A stretch of 64,000 nt of DNA from positions 1 to 64,000 of the forward strand of contig PNAP01000098.1 of the NCBI GenBank assembly GCA_003169735.1. The letters are read 5' to 3'. Origin of the DNA: Chloroflexota bacterium (GTDB lineage: Bacteria; Chloroflexota; Limnocylindria; Limnocylindrales; CSP1-4). The stretch's first letter is position 1, and every line of letters starts with the position of its first letter. Below, one piece after another: positions 50,377-60,300 of this stretch. The position numbers and the translations under genes are program-made. A model generated the notes under the pieces. It ran no database searches and was not told the DNA's origin. It saw only the letters and a program-made list of their open reading frames with translations.

Positions 50377-51105
50377 ATGATCGCGGCACACCATCGCCAT
50401 CGCCTCCTGGCCGGGCTCACCCGGTCGCGGCTGCTCGCCGTGCTGCGCGCCTCGAGCGTCCCGATGGGCGTCCGCGAGCTCGCCGATGTGGTCCATCTCC
50501 ACCCGAACTCGGTGCGCGAAGAACTCGCCCGCCTCGCCGATGCCGGCCTGGTCGCGATCGAGGTGGCTCCGGCGGCGGGGCGCGGCCGGCCACCATTGCG
50601 CTATGTCGCACGCCCTGAGGAGGACGAGCAAGCGCCGTACCGTGAACTGGCCAGGGTGCTGGCGGAGGAGCTGGAGCGGATGGCCGATCCGGCCACGCGG
50701 GCGGGCGAAGTCGGAGAACGCTGGGGCCGGGAACTGATCGGGTCGGCCGGGATCCTCACGGACGAGGACACTGCGGTGAGGCGCCTGGTCGCCCTGCTGG
50801 CCGACGCCGGGTTCGAACCCGAAGGCCCGCCGCTGCCCGGCGGTCCGATCCGATTGCGTCGATGTCCGTTCGAGCCGCTCGCGCGGGACCATCGCGGCGT
50901 GATCTGCGGCGTCCATCTGGGCCTGATGCGCGGCGCATTGCGTGCGATGGGCGCACCGCTCGACGCCGTGGCCCTGGAACCCTTCGTGCAGCCGGACCTG
51001 TGTGTCGCCCACTTCCGAAGACATGACGAAGCGCCGGGACGTGGTCGCGCCGAAGTCTCGACGGTCCCGGTCCAACCAGCGGCGTCCGTTAGCGCTGGAT
51101 CCTGA
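50377..51105 (+). CDS. HTH transcriptional regulator (ArsR/SufR-like) with C-terminal cysteines
   Basis: wHTH SRLLAVLRASSVPMGVRELADVVHLHPNSVREELARLADAGLV; RCPFEPLARDHRGVICGVHLGLMRGAL...FVQPDLCVAHF. Confidence 0.85.
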   Translation: MIAAHHRHRLLAGLTRSRLLAVLRASSVPMGVRELADVVHLHPNSVREELARLADAGLVAIEVAPAAGRGRPPLRYVARPEEDEQAPYRELARVLAEELERMADPATRAGEVGERWGRELIGSAGILTDEDTAVRRLVALLADAGFEPEGPPLPGGPIRLRRCPFEPLARDHRGVICGVHLGLMRGALRAMGAPLDAVALEPFVQPDLCVAHFRRHDEAPGRGRAEVSTVPVQPAASVSAGS

Positions 51106-51127
51106 GCTTCCAGAAAGGGGCGACGAG

Positions 51128-52270
51128 ATGTCTCTACCGAATGCCGAGAACGAGCCAACGGTGGCGACGGGCACACCGTCGAGGAGGCCACCGAACGCGG
51201 TCAGCCGCCGCGCGATGCTGCGGCAGGCCGGTGTCGTCGCCGGCGGTGTCGGAGCCGCAGCGTTCCTGGCCGCCTGCGCGCCGAGCGGCGCCACCCCGTG
51301 GTCGCTCGCACCCGTGGTCGCCACGGCCAAAGGCGCTGGGCCGTCGGCCAGCTCGACCGGAGTCCCGGGCGCCACCCAAGGGCCGACGACCTCGACGAGC
51401 CCGACGCCGTCGAGCGCGATCGCGGCGCACGAGCCGAGTCCCGCCGACTTCGCCGTGCCGCCGTCCTATCGCCCCGCCCTCGCGACCCCGGTCGAGTTCG
51501 ACCTCACCTCCAACGACGGCCCGAGCGAGACGATCTTCATCGCCCACTCACCGGACGCGCCGTACGCGTCGATGAACTTCGGCCGCCAGGTGCCCGCGCC
51601 GACCTTGCGCATCACCGAGGGCGACACGGTCCACTTCACACTCACCAACCAGGGCATGATGCCCCACTCCATCGACTTCCACGCGGCGCAGATCGCGTGG
51701 AGCCGGGCCTACCAGACGGTCGCGCCGGGCGCCACGTTCAGCTTCGACTGGACGGCCACCTACCCCGGCGTCTTCATGTACCACTGCGGCGCAGCACCCG
51801 TCCTGATGCATATGGCGGATGGCATGTATGGCATGGTCATCGTCGACCCGAAGGAGGGCCGCCCGACGGCACGCGAGTACGTCATCGTGCAGAGCGAGTT
51901 CTACGGCGCCGGCGGCGAGTACGCCAAGATGCTGACCGATCCGCCCGACTTCGTCGTCTTCAATGGCCAGGCGGATCGCTACAAGACGACGCCACTGGTG
52001 GCCAACGCCGGTGAGCTCGTGCGCCTCTACATCGTCAACGCCGGTCCCAACTCGTCGTCCGCGTTCCACGTCATCGGCGCGCTCTTCTCGCACTACGAGT
52101 CCGATGGCTATCCGCCCAACAGCCAGGGCATGCATCAGACGATCGATGTGCCGCCCGGTTCTGGCGCCCTCGTCGAGCTCACCTTCGCGGAACCCGGGAC
52201 CTATCCCTTCGTGACCCACAAGTTCAGCGACGCATCGAAAGGCGCGACGGGGCTGTTCAAGATCAGCTGA
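51128..52270 (+). CDS. NirK-like two-domain cupredoxin (multicopper oxidase family)
   Basis: Tat-like SRRAMLRQAGVVAGG; HSIDFHAA, FMYHCGAAPVLMHMADGMYGMVIVDPKEG, VVFNG, FHVIG, FVTHKFSDASKGATGLFKI. Confidence 0.85.
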   Translation: MSLPNAENEPTVATGTPSRRPPNAVSRRAMLRQAGVVAGGVGAAAFLAACAPSGATPWSLAPVVATAKGAGPSASSTGVPGATQGPTTSTSPTPSSAIAAHEPSPADFAVPPSYRPALATPVEFDLTSNDGPSETIFIAHSPDAPYASMNFGRQVPAPTLRITEGDTVHFTLTNQGMMPHSIDFHAAQIAWSRAYQTVAPGATFSFDWTATYPGVFMYHCGAAPVLMHMADGMYGMVIVDPKEGRPTAREYVIVQSEFYGAGGEYAKMLTDPPDFVVFNGQADRYKTTPLVANAGELVRLYIVNAGPNSSSAFHVIGALFSHYESDGYPPNSQGMHQTIDVPPGSGALVELTFAEPGTYPFVTHKFSDASKGATGLFKIS

Positions 52271-52483
52271 CCGGTCGCGATCGAGCGGGATGATGGGTCG
52301 AGGCGGCCACCGATCCCTGGGACGGGTCCCTGTGACGGTTCGTCGGGCATGACCGTCAGCGCAAGCGGGCGTCAAGGCCTCGACAGTGCGGGGCCTAGTA
52401 TCTCTGGGCGACCTGGATATAGACTCGCCACTTGGGTTGCGCGGCATTCCGTGCCGCGACCCTCGGAGTAGGAGGTGGAACCT

Positions 52484-53269
52484 GTGCAGTCGATCCGTCG
52501 ACGTCTGACGAGCATCGCGGCAATCGCCATCCTTGGGGCGGCGGTCGCCATCATCATCCCGGCCAGCGGCGTGGCAGCGGCCAGCCGATACACGTGCATG
52601 GGCGGGTCCATCCCCGGCGGGAGTTACGGCTCGGTCCTGGTCAAGGGCCCGTGCACCGTCGATGCGGGCACCGTGACGGTGGCCCATCAATTCATCGTCG
52701 GCAAATCGGGCGAACTGCTCGCGGCGTTCGGTAGTTCAAATCTGAGAGTGGCGGGCAGTCTGGTGGTCCGCTCGAAGGGGATCCTTGTGCTCGGATGCGA
52801 GCCGGACGCATTTCCGTGTCTCGACGACCCCACGCTGACCACGAACGAGTGGGTGGGTGGCGACCTGCTCGTGCGCGGCGCCCTCGCCTCGATCGTCCAT
52901 CACACCCGCATCGGCCACAGCCTCTACCAGCTCAATGGCGGCGGTGGCGTCAACTGCGATTCGCAGCCGGCCCTGCAAGGGTCGCCGTACTACGGGACGT
53001 ACGAAGACGTCAACGTTGGCGGCAACGTCACGATCGTGGGCATGCATTCGTGCTGGCTGGGCCTCATCCGCACCCACGTCGCGGGCAGCGTCTTCTACTC
53101 GAACAACGTCATGGCCGATCCCGACGCCAATGAGGTCGTGACCAATGTCATCGGCGGCGACCTCGTGTGCACCGGGAACTCTCCCGCTCCGCAGGTCGGC
53201 GATTCGACCGGCAACCTCAACGTCGTCGGCCACATGGCGCTCTTCCAATGCGCGGGTCTGACCGTCTGA
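52484..53269 (+). CDS. Secreted hypothetical protein, beta-repeat-like
   Basis: Signal peptide; repeated GG(D/N)(L/V) beta-strand-like units (VGGDLLVRGAL, VGGNVTIVG, IGGDLVCTG); GTG start at 52484. Confidence 0.7.
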   Translation: MQSIRRRLTSIAAIAILGAAVAIIIPASGVAAASRYTCMGGSIPGGSYGSVLVKGPCTVDAGTVTVAHQFIVGKSGELLAAFGSSNLRVAGSLVVRSKGILVLGCEPDAFPCLDDPTLTTNEWVGGDLLVRGALASIVHHTRIGHSLYQLNGGGGVNCDSQPALQGSPYYGTYEDVNVGGNVTIVGMHSCWLGLIRTHVAGSVFYSNNVMADPDANEVVTNVIGGDLVCTGNSPAPQVGDSTGNLNVVGHMALFQCAGLTV

Positions 53270-53306
53270 CCCGACGCTGATCTGTGGAGGAGGGCTCTGG
53301 TCCTCG

Positions 53307-53344
53307 AAAGGAGCGGTCGCCATCGGCGACCGCTCCTTTTCTGT
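53307..53344 (+). terminator. Rho-independent terminator
   Basis: AAAGGAGCGGTCGCC-ATC-GGCGACCGCTCCTTT then TCT; perfect 15-bp stem with T-run. Confidence 0.9.
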
Positions 53345-53640
53345 CTCGTTCGCTCGGATCAGGTCGGACGGCGGCGCGCGACGAGGGGAGCGTCAGCAGC
53401 ATGCACAGGATGCCGATACCGGAGCTGGCAGCGGTGTCAAGAACAGCTGGTCCGGACTTTGTCCTGACGAACATCGCCGAGGCCACATTGCCCTCGCCAA
53501 GGTGTCACTCGCCTCGTCGGGCAAGCACGTGCGACAGCTGATCCCGATCGGGTCGTGGCCGACCGCGCGCTCGGGCACGCTCAAGGTCGTGGTTGCAGCC
53601 GCGGGCGGCCCCGTCCACATCGAGGGCCTCTGCGCCAGCG

Positions 53641-53985
53641 TCAGCTGAGGCAGACGACGTAGGCCCACGCGCTGTTGTTTCCGATCGGGGTGGAGAGCAC
53701 GACCGTCCAGGCAGTGGGAACCGTGGGCGACGGCGGGTTGTTGCCGATCGGGGTGCCCGGCAGGGCGCCGGTGTAGTCGGAGGAGTACGAGCCCTGCACG
53801 CTGAGGGTGCCCGACGTGACCCAGTACCCACCGCCGATGGCGTCCTGGCCGACCGGGCACGGGGCGACTGCGGTTGTGGTGCTCGGGTGGGCGCTGGCCC
53901 TGCGCGACGTGATGGATCCTGGGCCTACGCCATCGCTACTGCACCTTGGCGCACCGTTATCGGCCCCTAGGCTTTCTGATAGCAC
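53641..53985 (-). pseudogene. Possible remnant of a collagen-like protein C-terminal domain
   Basis: TAVAPCPVGQDAIGGGYWVTSG...WTVVLSTPIGNNSAWAYVVCLS resembles [21 protein letters not shown]...[29 protein letters not shown] of the gene at 54069. Confidence 0.45.
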
Positions 53986-54068
53986 TTATGGATGGGACCG
54001 TGCCAAGCGTGCCGACCCATGAGAGTCAAAGCAAATCAGTGTTTGTGGCGTAGACCCCGCCTAGGTAA

Positions 54069-55196
54069 TCATCGCTGTTGGCTGCAGATGGCAAAAGCGG
54101 TGACCACCATCGCGTTGGTCCCAACGAGGTCGTATACGACCACGCCCTGCACTACCCACATCGCGGGGTTGGCCGGGAAGGACATCATCATGGCCGTCTT
54201 CTCAGGCGAATCGCTATTTCCGACTTGACCACCTCCGCCAAAGACAACGCTGTTGCCTGGACATGTCACCGTGGCGGTGACAACCGAACCCTTGTGAGCG
54301 CCGCCCCCCGAAACGACAGGGGTGCCCTGGACGAGCACGGTGACCGTGGGCCCTGGTATCCCCTGCGGCCCCGTGGGTCCGACGGGGCCGGTGAGGCCTT
54401 GTGCCCCGGTGATCCCTTGCGGTCCAACGAGTGACGTCCCCGTCGGCCAGGTCGTCGTCTTGGGACCGTAGATCATATTCAGGTTGGTGGCGATGTAGAA
54501 GTTGCCGGCCACACCAACCCCGGCGCCCGGAGCCCCTATGCCGTAGAGGATGGTGTTGCCGTTCGCGCCAGCCGGGCCGGCAGGGCCGGTGAGACCAGTA
54601 TCGCCCTGGAGGCCCGTGTCACCCTTGGGACCGGCAGCGCCGGTGAGACCAGTATCGCCCTGGACGCCCGTGTCACCCTTGGGACCGGCAGCGCCGGTGA
54701 GACCAGTATCACCCTGCGGCCCGGTTCCTCCGGTCGCGCCCGTATCACCCTTGAGGCCCTGCGGACCTGCCGCGCCGGTGGCGCCTGTGTCGCCCGTGGA
54801 GCCCTGCGGCCCGGCTTCTCCGGTCGCGCCCGTGTCGCCCTTCGCGCCGGTCGCGCCCGTGTCGCCCTTCGCGCCGGTCGCACCCGCCACGCCCTGTGGT
54901 CCCTGCGCCCCGGTGGGCCCGCTATCGCCCTTGGCGCCGGTCGCACCGGTCGCTCCGGTGAGGCCCTGCGGCCCGGTGGGTCCGGTCTGGCTCCAGGTGA
55001 TGAGCTTCTCACCGGTGACGCACTTCTTGGTCGGGTAGTTGATCAGGCGGACGGCCCCCCCGGACGTCTTGTAGCAGGCGTAGATCTTGCCGCCCGAGCC
55101 CGGGATCGACGCATTCGCCGCGGCTCCCGCGACCAGCGCGATGACGGCCAGCACGACCGGTATCCGAAGACTGCGAACGAACGCTGCGATACGCAT
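54069..55196 (-). CDS. Secreted collagen-like (Gly-X-Y) repeat protein
   Basis: Signal peptide [29 protein letters not shown]; about 50 GXY triplets ([20 protein letters not shown]...). Confidence 0.92.
   Translation of the reverse strand: MRIAAFVRSLRIPVVLAVIALVAGAAANASIPGSGGKIYACYKTSGGAVRLINYPTKKCVTGEKLITWSQTGPTGPQGLTGATGATGAKGDSGPTGAQGPQGVAGATGAKGDTGATGAKGDTGATGEAGPQGSTGDTGATGAAGPQGLKGDTGATGGTGPQGDTGLTGAAGPKGDTGVQGDTGLTGAAGPKGDTGLQGDTGLTGPAGPAGANGNTILYGIGAPGAGVGVAGNFYIATNLNMIYGPKTTTWPTGTSLVGPQGITGAQGLTGPVGPTGPQGIPGPTVTVLVQGTPVVSGGGAHKGSVVTATVTCPGNSVVFGGGGQVGNSDSPEKTAMMMSFPANPAMWVVQGVVVYDLVGTNAMVVTAFAICSQQR
54591..54715 (-). repeat. 54-bp tandem repeat (about 2.3 copies) in the collagen-like stalk
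   Basis: gagaccagtatcgccctgga(g/c)gcccgtgtcacccttgggaccggcagcgccggt at 54591, 54645, partial at 54699. Confidence 0.9.
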
Positions 55197-55597
55197 GCCA
55201 AGGCCCTCCCGTCGAGGCCGGGCCGGTATCGCCGTTGGCTCCACGCTGTCGCTGGGCGACCAGGGGAAGGGCAGCGCTTCAACGCCTCCTAGTCGACGCC
55301 GCGATGCTGCGCAGGGTCGCCCCGGCAGCGCAAGAGTCGAACGGCCCTTTCTTCGTCCTGGAAATCCCCATGCGGACGTCGGCTGCTCGACGAGCGTGAC
55401 TCTCACGGTCGATCAGTTGGCCTGGTGTCGCGAGAACTCGTCCGGGATCGTCTTCGATTCGGCCCTGCAACTTAGGTACACCCGCGCGGAGATGACCGTT
55501 CTCCTGGATGATGTGACGGTGACTGGCTGGGCCGGTCCGGAGTACGATTCTCGTTACGTCCGCGCGTGCCGTCTCGCGCTCGGCGTGGGCTAGCCTG

Positions 55598-56116
55598 TCA
55601 GTTCGTCACGATGATCGTGCCGACCATCTCCGTTGGGTCGAACTGGCAGTAGTACTGGAATGAGCCCGGGACGTCGAAGGTGAGAGTGAAAGTCTCCCCT
55701 TTCGACATCGGGCCGCTGTCCGGGCCACCGTTTCTGAAGGTGACGGTGCAAAGACCGAAGCACTGGCTGGTCCAGGTGACTTTGGTTCCGACTTTGACCT
55801 CGAGCGTGCCGTAGGTGATCTGGTCGCGCATCGAGCGCATGCACGGACTCTGGGTGCAGATCACCGGGATCGGCGTCGACGTCGGCGGTGGGGTTGGTGA
55901 CGGCGCTGGCGTGGATGTTGGCGGTGGCGTCGGCGGTGGCGTCGGTGACGTCAACGGAGTCAGCACCGGTGTAGGAGAGGCGGTGCTTGCGGTGGCGAAA
56001 CTTGGAGCGACCGCCGTTGGCGAAACGTTGCTCGGGGTCGGAGCTGAGGTGGCGCCCGAACAGGCAGCGACGGACATGATCACGATGCAGACAAAGCCTC
56101 GCGATCGAACGCTCAC
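55598..56116 (-). CDS. Cupredoxin-fold lipoprotein with Pro/Thr linker
   Basis: VIMSVAACSG lipobox; SPTPPPTPPPTSTP linker; LEVKVGTKVTWTSQCFGLCTVTF...FDVPGSFQYYCQFDPTEMVGTIIVTN. Confidence 0.8.
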   Translation of the reverse strand: MSVRSRGFVCIVIMSVAACSGATSAPTPSNVSPTAVAPSFATASTASPTPVLTPLTSPTPPPTPPPTSTPAPSPTPPPTSTPIPVICTQSPCMRSMRDQITYGTLEVKVGTKVTWTSQCFGLCTVTFRNGGPDSGPMSKGETFTLTFDVPGSFQYYCQFDPTEMVGTIIVTN

Positions 56117-56209
56117 TTGAGCCGCTCGGTGGCGGATGGCACGGGAGATCCCCGCTGTTCTCAATGCCTGCCTGCGTCACATTCGCCGGAACCCAAGCCG
56201 GCGCCTCGC

Positions 56210-57061
56210 TCAGAACGGGCCGATGCCATGGAGCAGATTCTGGATCGGTGACTGCCCACCCTGCTCCTGGACTTCGACGCGCTCGAGGGCGACGACGATC
56301 GCCAGACCGAGGGGCACCTCGAATCCGGGCGCGATCTGGATCCCATACGCGTCATGGATGCTGAACCAGGCTCGGGACGCATCGATGACCACGCGGCCAG
56401 CCTGGTCCTTGACCTGAAACTCGCGGTTCATCCAGTTGCCGTGGACCGTCAACTCCTGACCGTCGGCGAGGGTGATCTTGAACTTGTCGCCCCCCAAGTG
56501 AAGGATCGCCTCCTGGACGGTCGCCGCCGTATGGCCGCCGCTCGAGATGTCGATGGTCTTGTGCACGTGGGGGGCGAGCGGCTTCGAGATCTCGTAGAGC
56601 GCCTGGCCGCTGAGATCCTTGAGGACATGCGTGCCGCGCAGGCTGAGGAGCTTGCCATCGACTTCGAAGGCGTGGTTGCCCTGGCCGTCTTCGATCCACA
56701 GATCGCCCGTCAGTGAGATCAGCTTCTGGTTGAGGACATAGATCAGGGACTGGCCAGCGGGCGCCGGTGACGCCTGCGGAGCGCTCGAAGGCACCGCGGC
56801 CGGCGGCTCGGGCGAGGTCGGGGAATCGGGGGCCTTCACCTGGGTGAAGGCCGTGGCGCCGCACGCGGGGCACTTCGCGGCAGCCCCGAGCTGTTGGTAG
56901 TGCGTGCGGAGCGCGAGCTGGTCGGCGACGTTGCCCCCGATCAGCGAGCCGAGCTGACCGGTGATCGACTTGACATTCGGCCGTTCCTCCGCGATGTCCG
57001 AAGGGACAAGCCAGGTGTGCTGGCACCGGGTACAGGTTCGCTGATACCCGCCATCGGCCAT
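56210..57061 (-). CDS. Zinc ribbon + LURP-one-related (LOR, tubby-like) domain protein
   Basis: CTRCQHTW...CPACG then YVLNQKLISLTGDLWIEDGQGNHAFEVDGKLLSLRGTHVLKD...; RBS ggaggttgac. Confidence 0.8.
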   Translation of the reverse strand: MADGGYQRTCTRCQHTWLVPSDIAEERPNVKSITGQLGSLIGGNVADQLALRTHYQQLGAAAKCPACGATAFTQVKAPDSPTSPEPPAAVPSSAPQASPAPAGQSLIYVLNQKLISLTGDLWIEDGQGNHAFEVDGKLLSLRGTHVLKDLSGQALYEISKPLAPHVHKTIDISSGGHTAATVQEAILHLGGDKFKITLADGQELTVHGNWMNREFQVKDQAGRVVIDASRAWFSIHDAYGIQIAPGFEVPLGLAIVVALERVEVQEQGGQSPIQNLLHGIGPF

Positions 57062-57357
57062 GTCAACCTCCTGGGGATTGCGAGTGTGCGGATCGAGTCG
57101 TCCGCGCCTGTCGCGGGTGGAGCTTGCCAATTTCGAACACACCACGGGATGGCCGTGTTCGAAACGGTCCGGTCGGGACGGCCCGGCTCGAGAGGATCGC
57201 GATTATAGCCGGGGCAGGCGCCGCTGCCGATCGAGCAGCAGCCACTTCAGCTCGTCGCCCACTGACGACCTGAGCGGGCACGCGATGCGGGGTCGGAAGT
57301 CCCGACCGGGAAAGCCGGCGTTCCCCCGGCGGCGGGTTGGGCTACGCTCCCCCTGAC

Positions 57358-57390
57358 ATGTCGGAGGGTCGCGACCGTGATCTGCGCTAA
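57358..57390 (+). other. Short uORF MSEGRDRDLR* overlapping the cyclase start
   Basis: TACGCT-N9-ATG TCG GAG GGT CGC GAC CGT GAT CTG CGC TAA; spans GTG at 57377. Confidence 0.4.
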
Positions 57391-60300
57391 TTGCAGCACC
57401 GAGAATCGAGCGGACCGTAGGTTCTGCAGCGAATGTGGCTCGGCGCTGACCATGGGCTGCCCGTCCTGCGGCAGCCCATACGAGGCAGGCGAGAAGTTCT
57501 GCGGTGCCTGCGGCACGCCCCTTTCTGCGACCGCGAGCGAGCGCTCCAGCGGCCCGAACCCGGCACCGGACGCTGTGACCGCTCGCACTGAACGCCGCCT
57601 CGTCTCGATCCTCTTCGCCGACCTCGTCGGCTTCACCCCCTTTGCCGAGGAGCGCGACGCCGAGGAGGTGCGGGCCACGCTCGATCGGTACTTCGAGCTC
57701 GCTCAGGAGGTGATCGGCCGGTACGGCGGGACAGTGGAGAAGTTCATCGGTGACGCGGTCATGGCGGTCTGGGGCGCCCCGACGACACATGAGGACGATG
57801 CCGAACGAGCTGTCCGGGCGGCCCTTGAGCTGGTCGCGGCGGTGACGTCGGGCGCAACGTCCATGCAGGTGCGGGCGGGGGTGCTCACCGGCGAGGCGGC
57901 CGTGACCGTCGGCGCCACGAACCAGGGCCTCGTCGCGGGCGACCTGGTCAACACCGCCAGCCGCCTCCAGTCGGTCGCCCCGCCTGGGACCGTGCTGGTG
58001 GGCGAGTCGACCCGGCGGGCCGCGGAGAAGGCGATCACGTTCGAGTCCGCGGGAGAGCAGCTTCTGAAGGGCAAGGCCGCCCCCGTCGCAGCCTGGCGGG
58101 CCCTGCGCGTGGTGGCCCAGCGCGGCGGCCGCAACCGCAGTGACGCGCTCGAGGCGCCGTTCGTCGGGCGAGACGACGAGCTGCGCCTCCTTAAGGAGCT
58201 CTTCCACGCCACGAGCCGGGAGGGCCGGGCCCGACTGGTCAGCGTCATCGGGCCGGCCGGCATCGGCAAGACGCGCCTGGCATGGGAGTTCCTGAAGTAC
58301 GTCGATGGGCTCGTCGAAACGGTCTGGTACCACGACGGCCGCAGCCCGGCGTACGGCGAGGGGATCAGCTTCTGGGCCCTCGGCGAGATGGTCCGCCGGC
58401 GGGCCGGCCTGCTCGAGGCCGACGATGAGGCCACGACCCGGGCCAGTATCACGGCCACCGTGGCGGAGCACGTGCCGGACGCGGACGAGCGCCGATGGAT
58501 CGAGCCGGCCCTCCTGGCGCTCCTGGGGATCGAGGCAACTGTGCCGGCGGATCAGTTGTTCGGAGCCTGGCGGACATTCTTCGAGCGGCTCGCGGCGACG
58601 GCGCCCGTAGTCCTCGTCTTCGAGGACTACCACTTCGCCGATCCGGGCCTGCTCGATTTCGTCGACCACCTCCTCGAGTGGTCGCGCAACGCGCCGATCT
58701 ACGTCGTCACCCTGGCCCGACCGGAGCTGCTCGAGAAGCGGCCCACCTGGGGCGCCGGCAAGCGCAACTTCACCTCGCTCCACCTGGAGCCGCTGCCCGA
58801 GGTGGCGATGCGCCAGTTGCTGGCGGGGCTCGTGCCGGGGCTGCCGGGGCGGGCCGTTCGCGCCATCGTCGCGCGGGCGGACGGGATCCCGCTCTACGCC
58901 GTGGAGATCGTGCGGATGCTCCTGGCGGAGGGCCGCCTGGTCCTCGGCGGCAACGCCTACCAGCCGGTCGGCGACCTGGCCGACCTGGCCGTGCCGGACA
59001 CCCTCACGGCGGTCATCGGTTCGCGCCTGGACGGCCTCGCGGCAGAAGACCGAACGGTCGTCCAGGACGCCGCGGCCCTCGGCCAGAGCTTCACTCTGGC
59101 CGGCTTGGCGGCAGTCTCGGGCACGGACCCGGCCACCCTCCAGCCGCGGCTCGACCACCTCGTGCGGGTCGAACTGCTGACGCTCACCGCCGATCCCCGC
59201 AGCCCGGAGCGCGGTCAGTACGCCTTCGTCCAGGCGCTCATCCGTGAGGTCGCCTATCGGACACTCAGCAAGGCTGGCAGGAAGGCCCGCCATCTTGCCG
59301 CGGCGCGCTACTTCGAGGCGCTCGGTTCCGACGAGCTGGCGGGGGCCCTGGCCAGCCACTACCTGGCCGCCTTCACCAACGCCGCGCCCGGGCCCGAGTC
59401 GACCGCCCTGGAGGCTCAGGCCCGGGTCGCCTTGCGTGCGGCCGCCGCGCGAGCGGCCGACCTGGGGGCCCATGCCCAAGCCGTCGCCTTCCTCGATCAG
59501 ACCCTCACGGTGACCCACGACGTGACCGAGCGGGCCGGGCTCCTGGAGCGGCTCGGGCAGTCAGCGGAAGCGGGCGGTGACGCGGATCGGGCCGAGGCGG
59601 CGCTGGAGGAGGCCCTGGCGATCCGCCGCACGGCGGGCGACCGAGCTGCCGCGACGGGCACGGCGGCGATGCTCGCCAGCATGCTCCTCAACGTTCGCTC
59701 GAGCTCGGACCTCGTCGAGCGGATCCATGGCCTCGCCGCGGAGTTCGCCGACCAGGCCGCCGAGCCGGCCGGGGTTGCCCTGGTGGGCCAGGTCGCCCGG
59801 GCCATGTTCCTGATGCGCAGCGGCATAGACTGCCTGCCAGTCGCCGACCAGGTCCTGGCAGCGGCCGAGCGCCTCGACCTCGTGCCGGTGATCGCGGACA
59901 CGCTGATCACGAAGGGCTCGGTGCTGGCCGGCACGGGCCGCTCGTACGAAGGCCTGAGCCTGATCGAGACCGGGGTCCGCCTGGCCGAGCAGCACGGGCT
60001 CCCCCGCACAGGCCTCCGCGGGCGGCTGAACCTGGGCTTCTTCCTCGCCGGACACGACCCCGAGGCGGCCATGGCCACGCTCCGGCCGGCCCTCCGTGAG
60101 GCCCGTCGGCTGGGGGATCGGAGCCTCATCCCGAACATCATCGCCAACATCGCCGGGGCGTCCTACTTCTCCGGGCGATCGCTCGAGGTGCTGCCGGAGA
60201 TCGAGGCGACGCTGGCGATGGACTACGAGGGCGTCCACCGGACCTGGCTCGTGGCGGAGGCGGCCTGGCACCGCGCCCTGCTGGGCATGCCGGTGGACGA

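Noticed and set aside
54540-55000. Collagen-repeat DNA considered as CRISPR or satellite
   Set aside because: Repeats are codon-phased Gly-X-Y triplets inside a secreted protein gene
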